Shown here: in pieces, positions 1 through 8,278 of the stretch
Position numbering within the stretch: the stretch's first letter is position 1
Layout of the letters: each line of letters starts with the position of its first letter
Source of the DNA: Thalassolituus alkanivorans
GTDB taxonomy: Bacteria > Pseudomonadota > Gammaproteobacteria > Pseudomonadales > Oceanobacteraceae
NCBI RefSeq assembly: GCF_020447205.1
Contig: NZ_JAJAEL010000037.1
Span: forward strand, 255,392 to 319,391
Length of the DNA: 64,000 nucleotides
Reading direction: 5' to 3'
Notes under the pieces: model-generated
Told to the model about the DNA's origin: nothing
Database searches by the model: none
What the model saw: the letters and a program-made list of their open reading frames with translations, nothing else
Position numbers and translations under genes: made by a program

Positions 1-445
1 CGCTGCGCTGTTTTGCCAGGTGAGCGTCTTCTACCGATAAACCGGTTAATGCCGCTACTTCGGTGGCGGTCATATCGTTAAAACCACGGAACTGAAAACC
101 CTGCTGACGCAGACTGTGCAGCACTTTCAGTATGGCCAGATAACTGCTGTGCAGAATCTCGCTGTTGTAGCCATTACCGTTACTTTTCGGAATAAAAATC
201 GCACCGCCGTTTTCGCAGACAAAGGGATCGTGGTTGTCCAGCGTTTCTCTCAGAAGCAGCATTTCGGCAAAGGTTTTACTGCTGTTAAATACGCAGGGAA
301 TATTCAGGCTGTGCAGTTTTTTTAAGGCTTTTTCCGCCGCCTGTGCGCTGTAGCTGTGATGATCGAGCAAACAGCCATCAAGATCGGTGACCACAACCAA
401 AGGCAGTTCCGGCGGAGTCTTGTGCGGATGTGTGGATGTATTCAT
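1..445 (-). CDS. Mannosyl/glucosyl-3-phosphoglycerate phosphatase family protein (partial, C-terminus outside window)
   Basis: Only the first 148 codons are present; the gene runs off the left edge. The N-terminal part has the HAD motif I region VVVTDLDGCLLD (the usual Thr after DxDG is Cys), the motif II stretch NSSKT followed by a Glu, and CENGGAIFIP, all typical of the HAD-IIB mannosyl-3-phosphoglycerate phosphatase (MPGP/YedP) family. Such enzymes remove phosphate from mannosyl- or glucosyl-3-phosphoglycerate to give the compatible solute. The ATG overlaps the stop of the upstream kinase gene as ATGA, so the two are translationally coupled. Which sugar is used cannot be told from this fragment. 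Confidence 0.82.
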   Translation of the reverse strand, partial: MNTSTHPHKTPPELPLVVVTDLDGCLLDHHSYSAQAAEKALKKLHSLNIPCVFNSSKTFAEMLLLRETLDNHDPFVCENGGAIFIPKSNGNGYNSEILHSSYLAILKVLHSLRQQGFQFRGFNDMTATEVAALTGLSVEDAHLAKQRS

Positions 446-1437
446 GGCTTATCCACCTCCGGGGTTTTACTGTGAATGGCGGCAACCTGATGCTGCGTGT
501 CCAGCTCCAGAACCAGATCGGCATGCTCGGGCAACTCGCGTAATGCGTTCTCGGTCAGACGCTGATAGTGCTGAATAAAGCGTATCAGCCCGGCCTCGCT
601 GAGGCTGCGGTCGGTGGTTTTGCTCAGACTGATTTTGTTCTGCGACAGAGCTGCTGATTGTTTGCGGTTACTTTCTTCCTGTTCGCGGCGCCACTGGTGT
701 ACGGCTTTCATGTCGGGGACTTTCAGCATTAGCAGGCGGTCGATCTGGGCGAACCATTCGGCATAGCTGCCGGCCAGTTGCTGATTGACCCAGCGCCGCC
801 ATTGGCCGTCGCTGTCGTCGCTGGCTTCAAGGCCGTTGACCGGCTCCTGCAGGTCTTCTTCTGCAACCGGCAGACAGCCTACACACCAACCTTCAAACAG
901 GATCAGATCGACCGTGCCCGTCACTTTATGCCAATAATTATCCGGCAGGCGGTCATCCTGAATTTTATCGAAGACCGGAATCATTAAACGTTCACCTTCG
1001 TTCAGCTTGCGCAGCTGACGGGTCAGTAACATGCCCAGTGCCACATCATGGGTGCCGGGCACGCCACGGGTGGTCAGCAGCGGGTGAATATTCAGTGCCA
1101 GCTGGCTGCGTTCGGAGTGCGTCAGGTAGAGATCATCAATGGACAGCACTACGGTGTTCCAGCCCAGAGCTTTGCGGTATACCAGTGCCAGGGCTTTACA
1201 CAGGGTGGATTTCCCCGATCCCTGACCACCATGAATACCAATAACCGGCACTTCTGTTGGCAGACGACCTTTTTCGCTTGCCAGCCAGGCGGCAAGCGGC
1301 GCCCAGACATCCGGCCACTGGCTGAGCCAGGCGGCAGGAAAGTCCTGCAGCTCTGTTTCGCCAGCGCTGCGTAATTGTTCCAGCAGTTGTGGATCGCTGC
1401 TGAGTGATTGTGGCCAGAGTGTTGGTTGAAAATTCAT
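442..1437 (-). CDS. D-glycerate 3-kinase-like P-loop kinase
   Basis: A 331-residue protein with a Walker A motif GGQGSGKST at residues 70-78, the following strand VVLSIDDLY near 97-104 and an FEGWCVG motif near 181-187. This pattern matches the plant/yeast-type glycerate kinase (GLYK) family related to uridine kinases, which phosphorylates D-glycerate to 3-phosphoglycerate at the expense of ATP in the cytosol. It is the first visible gene of a minus-strand operon with the downstream phosphoglycerate-glycoside phosphatase (ATGA overlap). That pairing fits a glycerate-glycoside osmolyte cycle: the kinase would recapture glycerate or supply 3-phosphoglycerate. The family is seen in the sequence; the pathway is inferred. 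Confidence 0.8.
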   Translation of the reverse strand: MNFQPTLWPQSLSSDPQLLEQLRSAGETELQDFPAAWLSQWPDVWAPLAAWLASEKGRLPTEVPVIGIHGGQGSGKSTLCKALALVYRKALGWNTVVLSIDDLYLTHSERSQLALNIHPLLTTRGVPGTHDVALGMLLTRQLRKLNEGERLMIPVFDKIQDDRLPDNYWHKVTGTVDLILFEGWCVGCLPVAEEDLQEPVNGLEASDDSDGQWRRWVNQQLAGSYAEWFAQIDRLLMLKVPDMKAVHQWRREQEESNRKQSAALSQNKISLSKTTDRSLSEAGLIRFIQHYQRLTENALRELPEHADLVLELDTQHQVAAIHSKTPEVDKP

Positions 1438-1824
1438 ATCGATACCTGTTATCTGTCCCGGTTAAATTAATGGTAGAGCAGATACCTGAATGAGACAGAG
1501 CAGGCACTGTGCCAGATAAGATTTTTCGCCTGATTTTACTGACCCAGAGCACTGCTTTTATGTGCTCTGGTGAACCCGAACAGAGGTAGAATGGGCTGTA
1601 TAAGCTCAGAAGTGCACGGCAGGCGGTCTGCACGGGCAGGCGTTGATGACGGGATGTCGATGGATATCCTGAAATTTATGTTAGTGCCTTGTTTTGGTGC
1701 ATTTTATACTGGTGTTTTTCATGCGCCCCATGGTGGTGCAATAATGTGGTGGTGCGATAATGCATTGTCTGGCCTGGCAATGCATTGGCGCAGTGTTCTG
1801 TTCGATTAATTTGGGGAGATTTTC
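1438..1824. promoter_or_regulatory. Divergent intergenic region with a 16-bp tandem repeat and a sigma-54-like match
   Basis: This 387-base spacer separates the glycerate kinase and prephenate dehydratase genes, which point away from each other. Two adjacent 16-base copies of TGGTGGTGCRATAATG lie at 1731-1746 and 1747-1762 with one mismatch. Just downstream, 1775-1789 (TGGCAATGCATTGGC) keeps the GG-N10-GC spacing of a -24/-12 sigma-54 promoter but matches the rest of the consensus only partly. A GGTGC also occurs at 1716-1720. The repeats look like an operator. The sigma-54 reading is weak. No open frame here looks real. Confidence 0.3.
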
Positions 1825-2661
1825 ATGCAGCCACGGGTTGCCTATCAGGGCACTGCCGGCGCTTATTCGCATCTGGCTTGTTGTAAGGTGTTCCCACACT
1901 GGGAGGCGGTTGCCTGCGATGATTTTTTATCGGCGCTGGAGCTGGTGGCTTCCGGTTTTGCCGACCAGGCGATGATTCCTCTGGAAAACTCAACGGCCGG
2001 GCGGGTTGAAGAAATTTACCGCTTGATTCCGAAAACCTCGCTGTTTGTTATTGCCGAGCATTTTGAACCGGTCAATCACTGTTTGCTGGCATTACCGGGG
2101 GTAAACCTCAGCGATATTGAGGAGGTGGCTTCCCATCCGCAGGCGCTGGCGCAGTGCCATCAGCGTATTGTTAATCTGGGCATGAAAGCGGTGGCCGCGG
2201 TCGATACGGCGATGGAAGCGCGTAACCTGAGTCAGGGCAAAAACCGCAAGCGTGGCGCCATTGCCTCGGCGCTGGCGGCCGAACTGTATGGCCTGAACGT
2301 GGTGCATGATAATTTTCAGGATGTGATCGGTAATACCACCCGTTTTCTGGTGTTCAGCCGTGAGCAGGAGCATCAGCAGGCTGAGCCCGGTATGGATTAC
2401 ATCACCAGTATTCTGTTTTCGGTGCGCAATATTCCGGCGGCGCTGTATAAAGCCCTGGGCGGCTTCGCCACCAACGGTGTGAACCTGCTGAAGTTAGAAA
2501 GCTATATGGATGGCGGCACGATGGAAGCCAGCCATTTTCATGTTGATATTCAGGGGCACCCGCAGCAGCACAATATGATTCTGGCACTGGAAGAGCTGGA
2601 ATACTTTGCCCGCGAAGTGCGCATATTAGGCAGTTATCCGGCGCACGATTACCGCGTTTAA
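1825..2661 (+). CDS. pheA: Monofunctional prephenate dehydratase with ACT domain
   Basis: Converts prephenate to phenylpyruvate in phenylalanine synthesis. The 278-residue protein has the catalytic domain at about 1-180, with YQGTAGAYSH at 7-16, PLENSTAGR at 52-60 and the conserved TTRF at 171-174. An ACT regulatory domain follows at about 195-275. The ACT motif reads LESYMDGG where enteric P-proteins have ESRP. Together with the lack of an N-terminal chorismate mutase domain, this resembles the alphaproteobacterial form; gammaproteobacteria usually carry a bifunctional chorismate mutase-dehydratase. A strong ribosome-binding site (GGGGAG) precedes the ATG. It converges on the GH13 gene with only 9 bases between the stops. 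Confidence 0.9.
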   Translation: MQPRVAYQGTAGAYSHLACCKVFPHWEAVACDDFLSALELVASGFADQAMIPLENSTAGRVEEIYRLIPKTSLFVIAEHFEPVNHCLLALPGVNLSDIEEVASHPQALAQCHQRIVNLGMKAVAAVDTAMEARNLSQGKNRKRGAIASALAAELYGLNVVHDNFQDVIGNTTRFLVFSREQEHQQAEPGMDYITSILFSVRNIPAALYKALGGFATNGVNLLKLESYMDGGTMEASHFHVDIQGHPQQHNMILALEELEYFAREVRILGSYPAHDYRV

Positions 2662-2670
2662 CGCAGATCG

Positions 2671-4326
2671 TCAGACATAAACCTTCAGCGGATAATCATC
2701 CTGTAATTGCAGCACCAGAGCCTGCAGAGGCTGCAGTTGCAGACGGCCATGGTGGAAATCCAGACTCTCCGCTGAGGTTTCTCTTTCATCCTTCTTTTTA
2801 TTATTCAGCAGACAGCTGGCCAGCGCCTGTGGGTGCAGGCTGGTGGATTGCGTGCGGTTGGAAAAATTCAGCAGTATCAGCAGCCGTTCCGTACGGCCTG
2901 CATTTATACCACTGCGCTCATAGGCGAGGACATCCGCTGACGCCTGCAAAAGGCGCAGTTTTCCCTGATGCAGGGCCGGTGTTTTTTTGCGCAGCCAGAT
3001 CAGTTTTTTATACCAGCTCAGCAGGCTGTGCGGGTCTTGCTGTTGTTGGGTAACGCTGTGCGCAGGGACGGGTTCGTCCGGCAACCAGCTCTGCCCCTGA
3101 GTAAAAGTGTTAGGCGGAGCATCCCACATCATCGGCCGGCGGCAGCCATCACGTCCGGGATGCAGTGGCCAGTAACGGATACCCACCGGGTCCTGCAGGT
3201 CGCGGCGCTTAACGTTTTGTTCCGGCATTCCGGTTTCTTCACCGTAATATAAAAACGGCGTACCGCGTAAGGTCAGCAGCAGGGCGGCGAGTATTTCAAG
3301 GCGGGCCTGGGTGAGTTTACCTGCACGGTAACGGCTGGCATGACGGCAAAAATCGTGATTACTTAATGTGTAATTAGGCCAGTTTTCACTGCCCAATAAT
3401 TCCGTCCATTTTCTGATGATGGCGTGAAACGCACTGGCTTTAAACGGCGCCCGTAAAAATTCAAAATTAAAGGCCAGATGCAGCTCGTCATTCTGACCAT
3501 AATAACTGGCCGGTAAATCACTGTTGCCGGCATCGGCAAGCATCACTTCGCCTACCATCATCCGCTCTGGCCAGGCATCGATCCAGTGCCGCATTTCATG
3601 CAGCAGACTGTGCATCTCCGGCTGATCACGATCATAGATATGACGCTGACGATCATAAGGCCGTGCCAGTCTGAACCAGTCAGTCGGGTTATTACGCAGT
3701 TGCGCATCTTTGTAATACAGATTCACCACATCCAGACGGAAGCCATCGACGCCTTTCGCCAGCCAGAATTCCATAACCTGTTTAACGGCCTGTTTAACCG
3801 CAGGATTGCGCCAGTTAAGGTCGGGTTGCTGTGGCAGAAAAGAGTGGTAATACCAGGCCTGACGCTGAGCGTTAAAGGTCCAGCCGCGCCCGCCAAAACA
3901 GCCGAGCCAGTTATTGGGCGGCTGTTTACCCTTATGCCAGATATACCAGTCGGCTTGATCAGAATCCGGATCGCAGCTTTGCTGGAACCAGGGATGCTGG
4001 TCGGAGGTATGATTGACCACCAGATCGAGAATAATCCGGATCTGGCGCAGATGCGCCTGCTGCAGTAATTCGTCGAAATCATCCATGCTGCCGAACTGCG
4101 GATCGATAGCGCAATAGTCGCTGATGTCGTAACCAAAGTCGCGCATGGGGGATGGAAAAAACGGTGACAGCCAGATGGCATCAATGCCGAGTGATTGTTC
4201 AGTGCCATCATTTAAATAATCAAGCCGCTGAATCAGGCCCTGCAGGTCACCGACACCATCGCTATTGCTGTCCTGAAAACTGCGCGGATAGATCTGATAA
4301 AACACTCCCTGTTGCCACCAGTTCAT
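2671..4326 (-). CDS. GH13 family alpha-glucosidase
   Basis: A 551-residue cytosolic glycoside hydrolase of family 13. The four classic regions are visible: DLVVNHTS (101-108), DGFRLDVVN with the nucleophile Asp199, VGEV with the acid/base Glu260, and LSNHD with Asp325. A C-terminal all-beta domain follows. There is no signal peptide, so it acts inside the cell. The overall layout (Y-P-R-S-F near residue 13, GIDAIWLSPFFPSP) matches exo-acting alpha-glucosidases or oligo-1,6-glucosidases, so hydrolysis of maltose-like or isomaltose-like glucosides is likely. Nearby glycerate kinase and phosphoglycerate-glycoside phosphatase genes raise the possibility that it works on a glucosylated osmolyte, which is inference. 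An AGAGG ribosome-binding site precedes the ATG. Confidence 0.85.
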   Translation of the reverse strand: MNWWQQGVFYQIYPRSFQDSNSDGVGDLQGLIQRLDYLNDGTEQSLGIDAIWLSPFFPSPMRDFGYDISDYCAIDPQFGSMDDFDELLQQAHLRQIRIILDLVVNHTSDQHPWFQQSCDPDSDQADWYIWHKGKQPPNNWLGCFGGRGWTFNAQRQAWYYHSFLPQQPDLNWRNPAVKQAVKQVMEFWLAKGVDGFRLDVVNLYYKDAQLRNNPTDWFRLARPYDRQRHIYDRDQPEMHSLLHEMRHWIDAWPERMMVGEVMLADAGNSDLPASYYGQNDELHLAFNFEFLRAPFKASAFHAIIRKWTELLGSENWPNYTLSNHDFCRHASRYRAGKLTQARLEILAALLLTLRGTPFLYYGEETGMPEQNVKRRDLQDPVGIRYWPLHPGRDGCRRPMMWDAPPNTFTQGQSWLPDEPVPAHSVTQQQQDPHSLLSWYKKLIWLRKKTPALHQGKLRLLQASADVLAYERSGINAGRTERLLILLNFSNRTQSTSLHPQALASCLLNNKKKDERETSAESLDFHHGRLQLQPLQALVLQLQDDYPLKVYV

Positions 4327-4419
4327 AAAGGCCTCTGCTGTCAGTAATAAGGCGATTATGGACGGCGCTTTGTGACAGAGGTATGAAGCCCAGAGTAATT
4401 ACCACCGCTCTTACAGCCA

Positions 4420-7191
4420 TCAGGTTCCGTCGGGTGGTGGCAGCAGCCAGCGCAGGCATAACTGGCGCAGCTGTTCCTGACGGATGGGTTTGCTGAGGAA
4501 ATCATCAAAGCCGCTGTTCAGGGCTTTTTCCTTGTATTCAGGCAGGGCATGAGCGGTGAGAGCAACCACGGGAATGTGCTTATAGTCCGAGGCTTCCTGC
4601 TCATGCTCCCGCAGCCGCTGGGTGGCGGTAAATCCATCCATAACCGGCATTTCACAGTCCATTAAAATCATATCCGGATGAGCCTGTTGCTTTTCCTGCC
4701 AGGCCTTAATAAGGCTGCTGCCATCGGAAAAAATTTCATATTTAAGACCAAGGTTGCGCAGCATGCCGACAACCACTTTTTGGTTGACCGGATTATCTTC
4801 AGCCACCCAGACCAGGCAATCTTTGAATAATTGTGCCGGTACTATGTGTTTATTTCCGTATTGCGTACCGACGCCATTGAGACGGTGCACGATGCTGGAC
4901 GTTTTTAACGGCCGTACAATCTGTTGCAAAGGATTGAGTGCAGGGCTGTTTTCATCGCATAAATACAACAGGCGCCGGTAATGCTGAGTGTTGCTTTCCT
5001 CCGGGGGCTGGTCACTGAATAAAAGATCAGCCGGAGCCTGTTCCGTTACCTGAAAACCAAGCTCGCGCATAAACCGGGTAACCAGTTCCCGCTCTTCTGC
5101 CTTCGACAGCTGAATATGTACAGTACCAGTATCAATGACTTCAATATTCACCGGATTATCTGGCTGGCAGTCGGGCAGGGTAAAAATAAATTCTGTGCCC
5201 TCGCCGCTGCGGCTGTGAACGTTGATATCGCCACCGAGTAATTCGCTTAACTGTTTGCAGATACTCAGGCCCAGCCCGGTGCCGCCGTAATTGCGTGAGG
5301 TAGAGGCATCGGCCTGGCTGAAGTGTTCAAATAAACGCGTTTGATATTCCTTGCTGATACCGATACCGGTGTCTTTGATACTGAGCAGCATTTTCTGCTC
5401 ACTGAAACGCAGGGTCAGAACAATACTGCCGCTATTGGTAAATTTAACGGCATTACTGAGCAGGTTGTTGACGATCTGGCGCAGACGGGTTGGGTCGGTA
5501 TGAATGGTCTGATACAGCGGCAGGTGCAGATGGGCAAGCAGAACCAGACCTTTTTCTTTTGCCTGCTGGGAATACAGCGTCAGGCAGTCACTGATCAGTT
5601 CATGTAAAGGTACGTCCTGCATCTCCAGCTGCAGCTTGCCGGAATTCATTTTTGACAGATCCAGAATGTCATTAAGAATGGTGAGCAGGGATTCTCCGGA
5701 CGTACTGATGGTTTCCAGATAGCGTTGCTGTTGCGGGTCGAGGGGAGTTTGCCCCAGTAACTGCACCATCCCCAGTACGCCATTCAGCGGTGTGCGGATT
5801 TCGTGGCTCATCATTGCAAGAAACACCGACTTTGCCTGGTTTTCCAGTTCGGTCTGTTTACGCTGCAGTTCTGCTTCCTGCATGCGATAGCGCGAGCGCA
5901 GGCTTTCTCTCTGTGCTTCCGTCATCTGCTCCAGCGTTAGTTTATGTTGCTGGCGTTCTTCATAAAAACGCAGGGCAATGGCCATGCTGTGAGTACAGAC
6001 CAATAAAATGGAGCCAATGTGTGAAGAGTATTCAATTAATGGCGTGATGGGCAGCAAGCCTTCTTTACTCAGACTGTGCACGATGACCCCCAGCAGCAGG
6101 GTCAGCCAGCCGCCGGCATACAATAAACCGGATAAGGTCCGCTGCAGGGCTGCGCTGATACCGACAATCAGACTGAGCAGGCTGATGATAAACGTAGCCG
6201 CCATGGTTATTTTTACTGCGGGCTGATAATCAATAAACGGATTAACCATAAACACCAGCAACGCCAGATATAAACAGCCCTGATTAATCCGGTGCAGGCG
6301 TGGGTGATTATGTTTTAAGCGCAGAAAACGTCGTGCAAATAACGTAGCAAAGATACAAGCAGCGGCAACAGCCAGAATGGTCAGGCGTTCTTCCAGCCAT
6401 AAGTTGTCGGGCCACAGATATTCAAAACCATAACCACTCAGTGAAATGTAGAAAAGCAGATAAGCCAGCAGAAAGCAGGTGAAATACAGGATGTACATTT
6501 CACGGGTTGTTGCAGCAATAAAAAAATTAAACAGCAGAATGGCTACAATAAAACCGATATACAGACCGGCGCTCAGATAATCACTGGCCGCTTCCGCTTC
6601 CTGTTCGTCCCTTAACCAGAAGGTAACAGGCAGTTGCAGAGAGCCTGCGCTTTGTACCCTGAGATAAATCTCGTACTCACCGGCGTAATTCAGCCGCAGG
6701 GGAATATGAAAATTACGGTGTCGCAGGGGGCGCTGGCTGAACGGCAAGCGATCACCAAACTGTTCCTGCTGGATGGTTCGCTGGTCAAACTGCAGATACA
6801 GATCAACCCGGTCGAGCAACGGGAATTCAATACTTAACCGCCACTGGTCACTGGCTTCTGGCAATGTTACACGCAGCCGGAACCAATAAGCGTCTGGCGA
6901 TAAACCGAAATTCGGAGTGGTATCCGGGTGGCGTCGCCACTCGGGTTTTAAAGCCTTTAATTCGTCCAGAGTAAGAGCTTGCCGGCTGTCTTCCCGCCAG
7001 TACTCAAGTTCGCGCCCGAGGAGACGGCCAGAGTCCTGTTCGCTGAGTGTCCAGCTGGCCGGTGTTACGGCAAGGGCAGTCGCCGACTGGCCAAAAAGGC
7101 AGAGCAGAAATATCAGGGAGGCAGCAAACCGGATAACCGACAGATAACCGGAATCAGCGGCGGATGCCTTGTTGTTGGCTGCGATAATCAC
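4420..7191 (-). CDS. Hybrid sensor histidine kinase, 7TMR-DISM type with receiver domain
   Basis: A 923-residue membrane kinase. Order of parts: signal or membrane segment at about 20-42; a periplasmic 7TMR-DISM extracellular domain at about 45-195; a seven-helix membrane region at about 205-410; a short coiled coil; a HisKA domain with the phospho-accepting His463 in MSHEIRTPLNG; a HATPase domain with NLLSNAVKF and GGTGLGLS; and a C-terminal receiver with Asp845 in MILMDCEMPVMDG. DISM receptors usually sense small carbohydrates or other solutes outside the inner membrane. The start is a GTG at 7191 that overlaps the end of the upstream araC-type gene by 38 bases, so the pair is probably co-transcribed. 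The output partner is not visible. Confidence 0.87.
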   Translation of the reverse strand: MIIAANNKASAADSGYLSVIRFAASLIFLLCLFGQSATALAVTPASWTLSEQDSGRLLGRELEYWREDSRQALTLDELKALKPEWRRHPDTTPNFGLSPDAYWFRLRVTLPEASDQWRLSIEFPLLDRVDLYLQFDQRTIQQEQFGDRLPFSQRPLRHRNFHIPLRLNYAGEYEIYLRVQSAGSLQLPVTFWLRDEQEAEAASDYLSAGLYIGFIVAILLFNFFIAATTREMYILYFTCFLLAYLLFYISLSGYGFEYLWPDNLWLEERLTILAVAAACIFATLFARRFLRLKHNHPRLHRINQGCLYLALLVFMVNPFIDYQPAVKITMAATFIISLLSLIVGISAALQRTLSGLLYAGGWLTLLLGVIVHSLSKEGLLPITPLIEYSSHIGSILLVCTHSMAIALRFYEERQQHKLTLEQMTEAQRESLRSRYRMQEAELQRKQTELENQAKSVFLAMMSHEIRTPLNGVLGMVQLLGQTPLDPQQQRYLETISTSGESLLTILNDILDLSKMNSGKLQLEMQDVPLHELISDCLTLYSQQAKEKGLVLLAHLHLPLYQTIHTDPTRLRQIVNNLLSNAVKFTNSGSIVLTLRFSEQKMLLSIKDTGIGISKEYQTRLFEHFSQADASTSRNYGGTGLGLSICKQLSELLGGDINVHSRSGEGTEFIFTLPDCQPDNPVNIEVIDTGTVHIQLSKAEERELVTRFMRELGFQVTEQAPADLLFSDQPPEESNTQHYRRLLYLCDENSPALNPLQQIVRPLKTSSIVHRLNGVGTQYGNKHIVPAQLFKDCLVWVAEDNPVNQKVVVGMLRNLGLKYEIFSDGSSLIKAWQEKQQAHPDMILMDCEMPVMDGFTATQRLREHEQEASDYKHIPVVALTAHALPEYKEKALNSGFDDFLSKPIRQEQLRQLCLRWLLPPPDGT

Positions 7192-8167
7192 CCGGTGTCA
7201 GTCCCATCCATTTTTTGAAAGCGCGGTGGAATGTGCTGGTTTCGGTGTAGCCCAGATACTCGGCAATTTCACGGATACTGGTATCCTGCTGCGCCAGACG
7301 CAGGCTGGCTTCCTCCAGCCGGCATTCATCTTTCAGTTTCTGAAAGGAGGTCTGCTCATCATGCAGGCGCCTCCTCAGTGTAGCACTGGATACACCGAGC
7401 TGAGCGGCGCTTTCGGCCAGATCCGGAAGGCTGTCGATATCGTAACGGCGGAACAGCTGACGCAGTTTACCCGTCATGCTTTCATGCGGATTCGGCCGGG
7501 CGAGGAAATCGGCCGGAGAGTGATTTAAAAAGGCGCGCAGGGAGGCCGCGGTCTGACTGACCGGCAGGCTGAGTACCCGGCTGGGAATCAGCAGATAGGT
7601 GCTGTCTTCGTTGAATTTAACCGGTGTGGCAAACAGGTTCTGATACAGCGCAGCATGCACCGGTGGCGGATAACAGCAGCCCACCGATAACAGGGGAATA
7701 CCCTGGCCAACCAGCCAGCTGCTCAGCCGGTGCCAGATAGCCAGCAGGGATTCGCTGAGAAAGTGATCGGGGTCTGCAGCCGGGTCATGTTCAATTTGCA
7801 GCCGCGATAGCTGCGGACCGCGAATAACACGGATGTTGGGGGCGCCGTCAAACAATGCGTAAAAGCGCCTGGCACGATGCAGGGCATGCTCCAGTGATGA
7901 ACAGCTGATGATGGCCTTGCACATCATGGCAAAGGTGCCGGAATGGCTGCGTACTTTCGCCAGCCCCATAAATTCATCATCACTGTGGGCCCACAGGGTT
8001 GCCATCAGGCTGGCATAGTCATTGGCATTAATCTGCCCCTCAGGATCGGCCAGAATGGCAGCGTCCAGCCCGGCAGCGGCCCACAATTGTTCGGGGTCCA
8101 GACCGAGACCGGCAGCGCCGCGCAGTGGCGCATCAATAAAAGGGCGGGGTATCCAGTGACTCGACAT
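7154..8167 (-). CDS. AraC-family transcriptional regulator with arabinose-binding-like N-terminal domain
   Basis: A 337-residue regulator. The N-terminal two thirds match the Arabinose_bd (PF12625-like) domain of OruR/ArgR-like regulators, beginning with an RPFIDAPLRGAAGLGL-type stretch. The C-terminal 100 residues form a double helix-turn-helix of the AraC type, with SSATLRRRLHDE near 255 and IREIAEYLGYTETSTFHRAFKKWMG-type signature ending in TPGDYR. It binds DNA and probably activates metabolic genes in response to a small molecule. It overlaps the downstream hybrid kinase gene by 38 bases, which suggests one transcript. The target genes cannot be named from sequence. Confidence 0.85.
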   Translation of the reverse strand: MSSHWIPRPFIDAPLRGAAGLGLDPEQLWAAAGLDAAILADPEGQINANDYASLMATLWAHSDDEFMGLAKVRSHSGTFAMMCKAIISCSSLEHALHRARRFYALFDGAPNIRVIRGPQLSRLQIEHDPAADPDHFLSESLLAIWHRLSSWLVGQGIPLLSVGCCYPPPVHAALYQNLFATPVKFNEDSTYLLIPSRVLSLPVSQTAASLRAFLNHSPADFLARPNPHESMTGKLRQLFRRYDIDSLPDLAESAAQLGVSSATLRRRLHDEQTSFQKLKDECRLEEASLRLAQQDTSIREIAEYLGYTETSTFHRAFKKWMGLTPGDYRSQQQGIRR

Positions 8168-8278
8168 GCCTGTAACTCACAGTATCCGGCCGGAGTGGCC
8201 GGGTGTGATTTTGTTGTTATTGATCAGGAATGGCAAGGTTTGTTGAGCATATATGTCATGCAGGTTCAGGCTGCCGGC

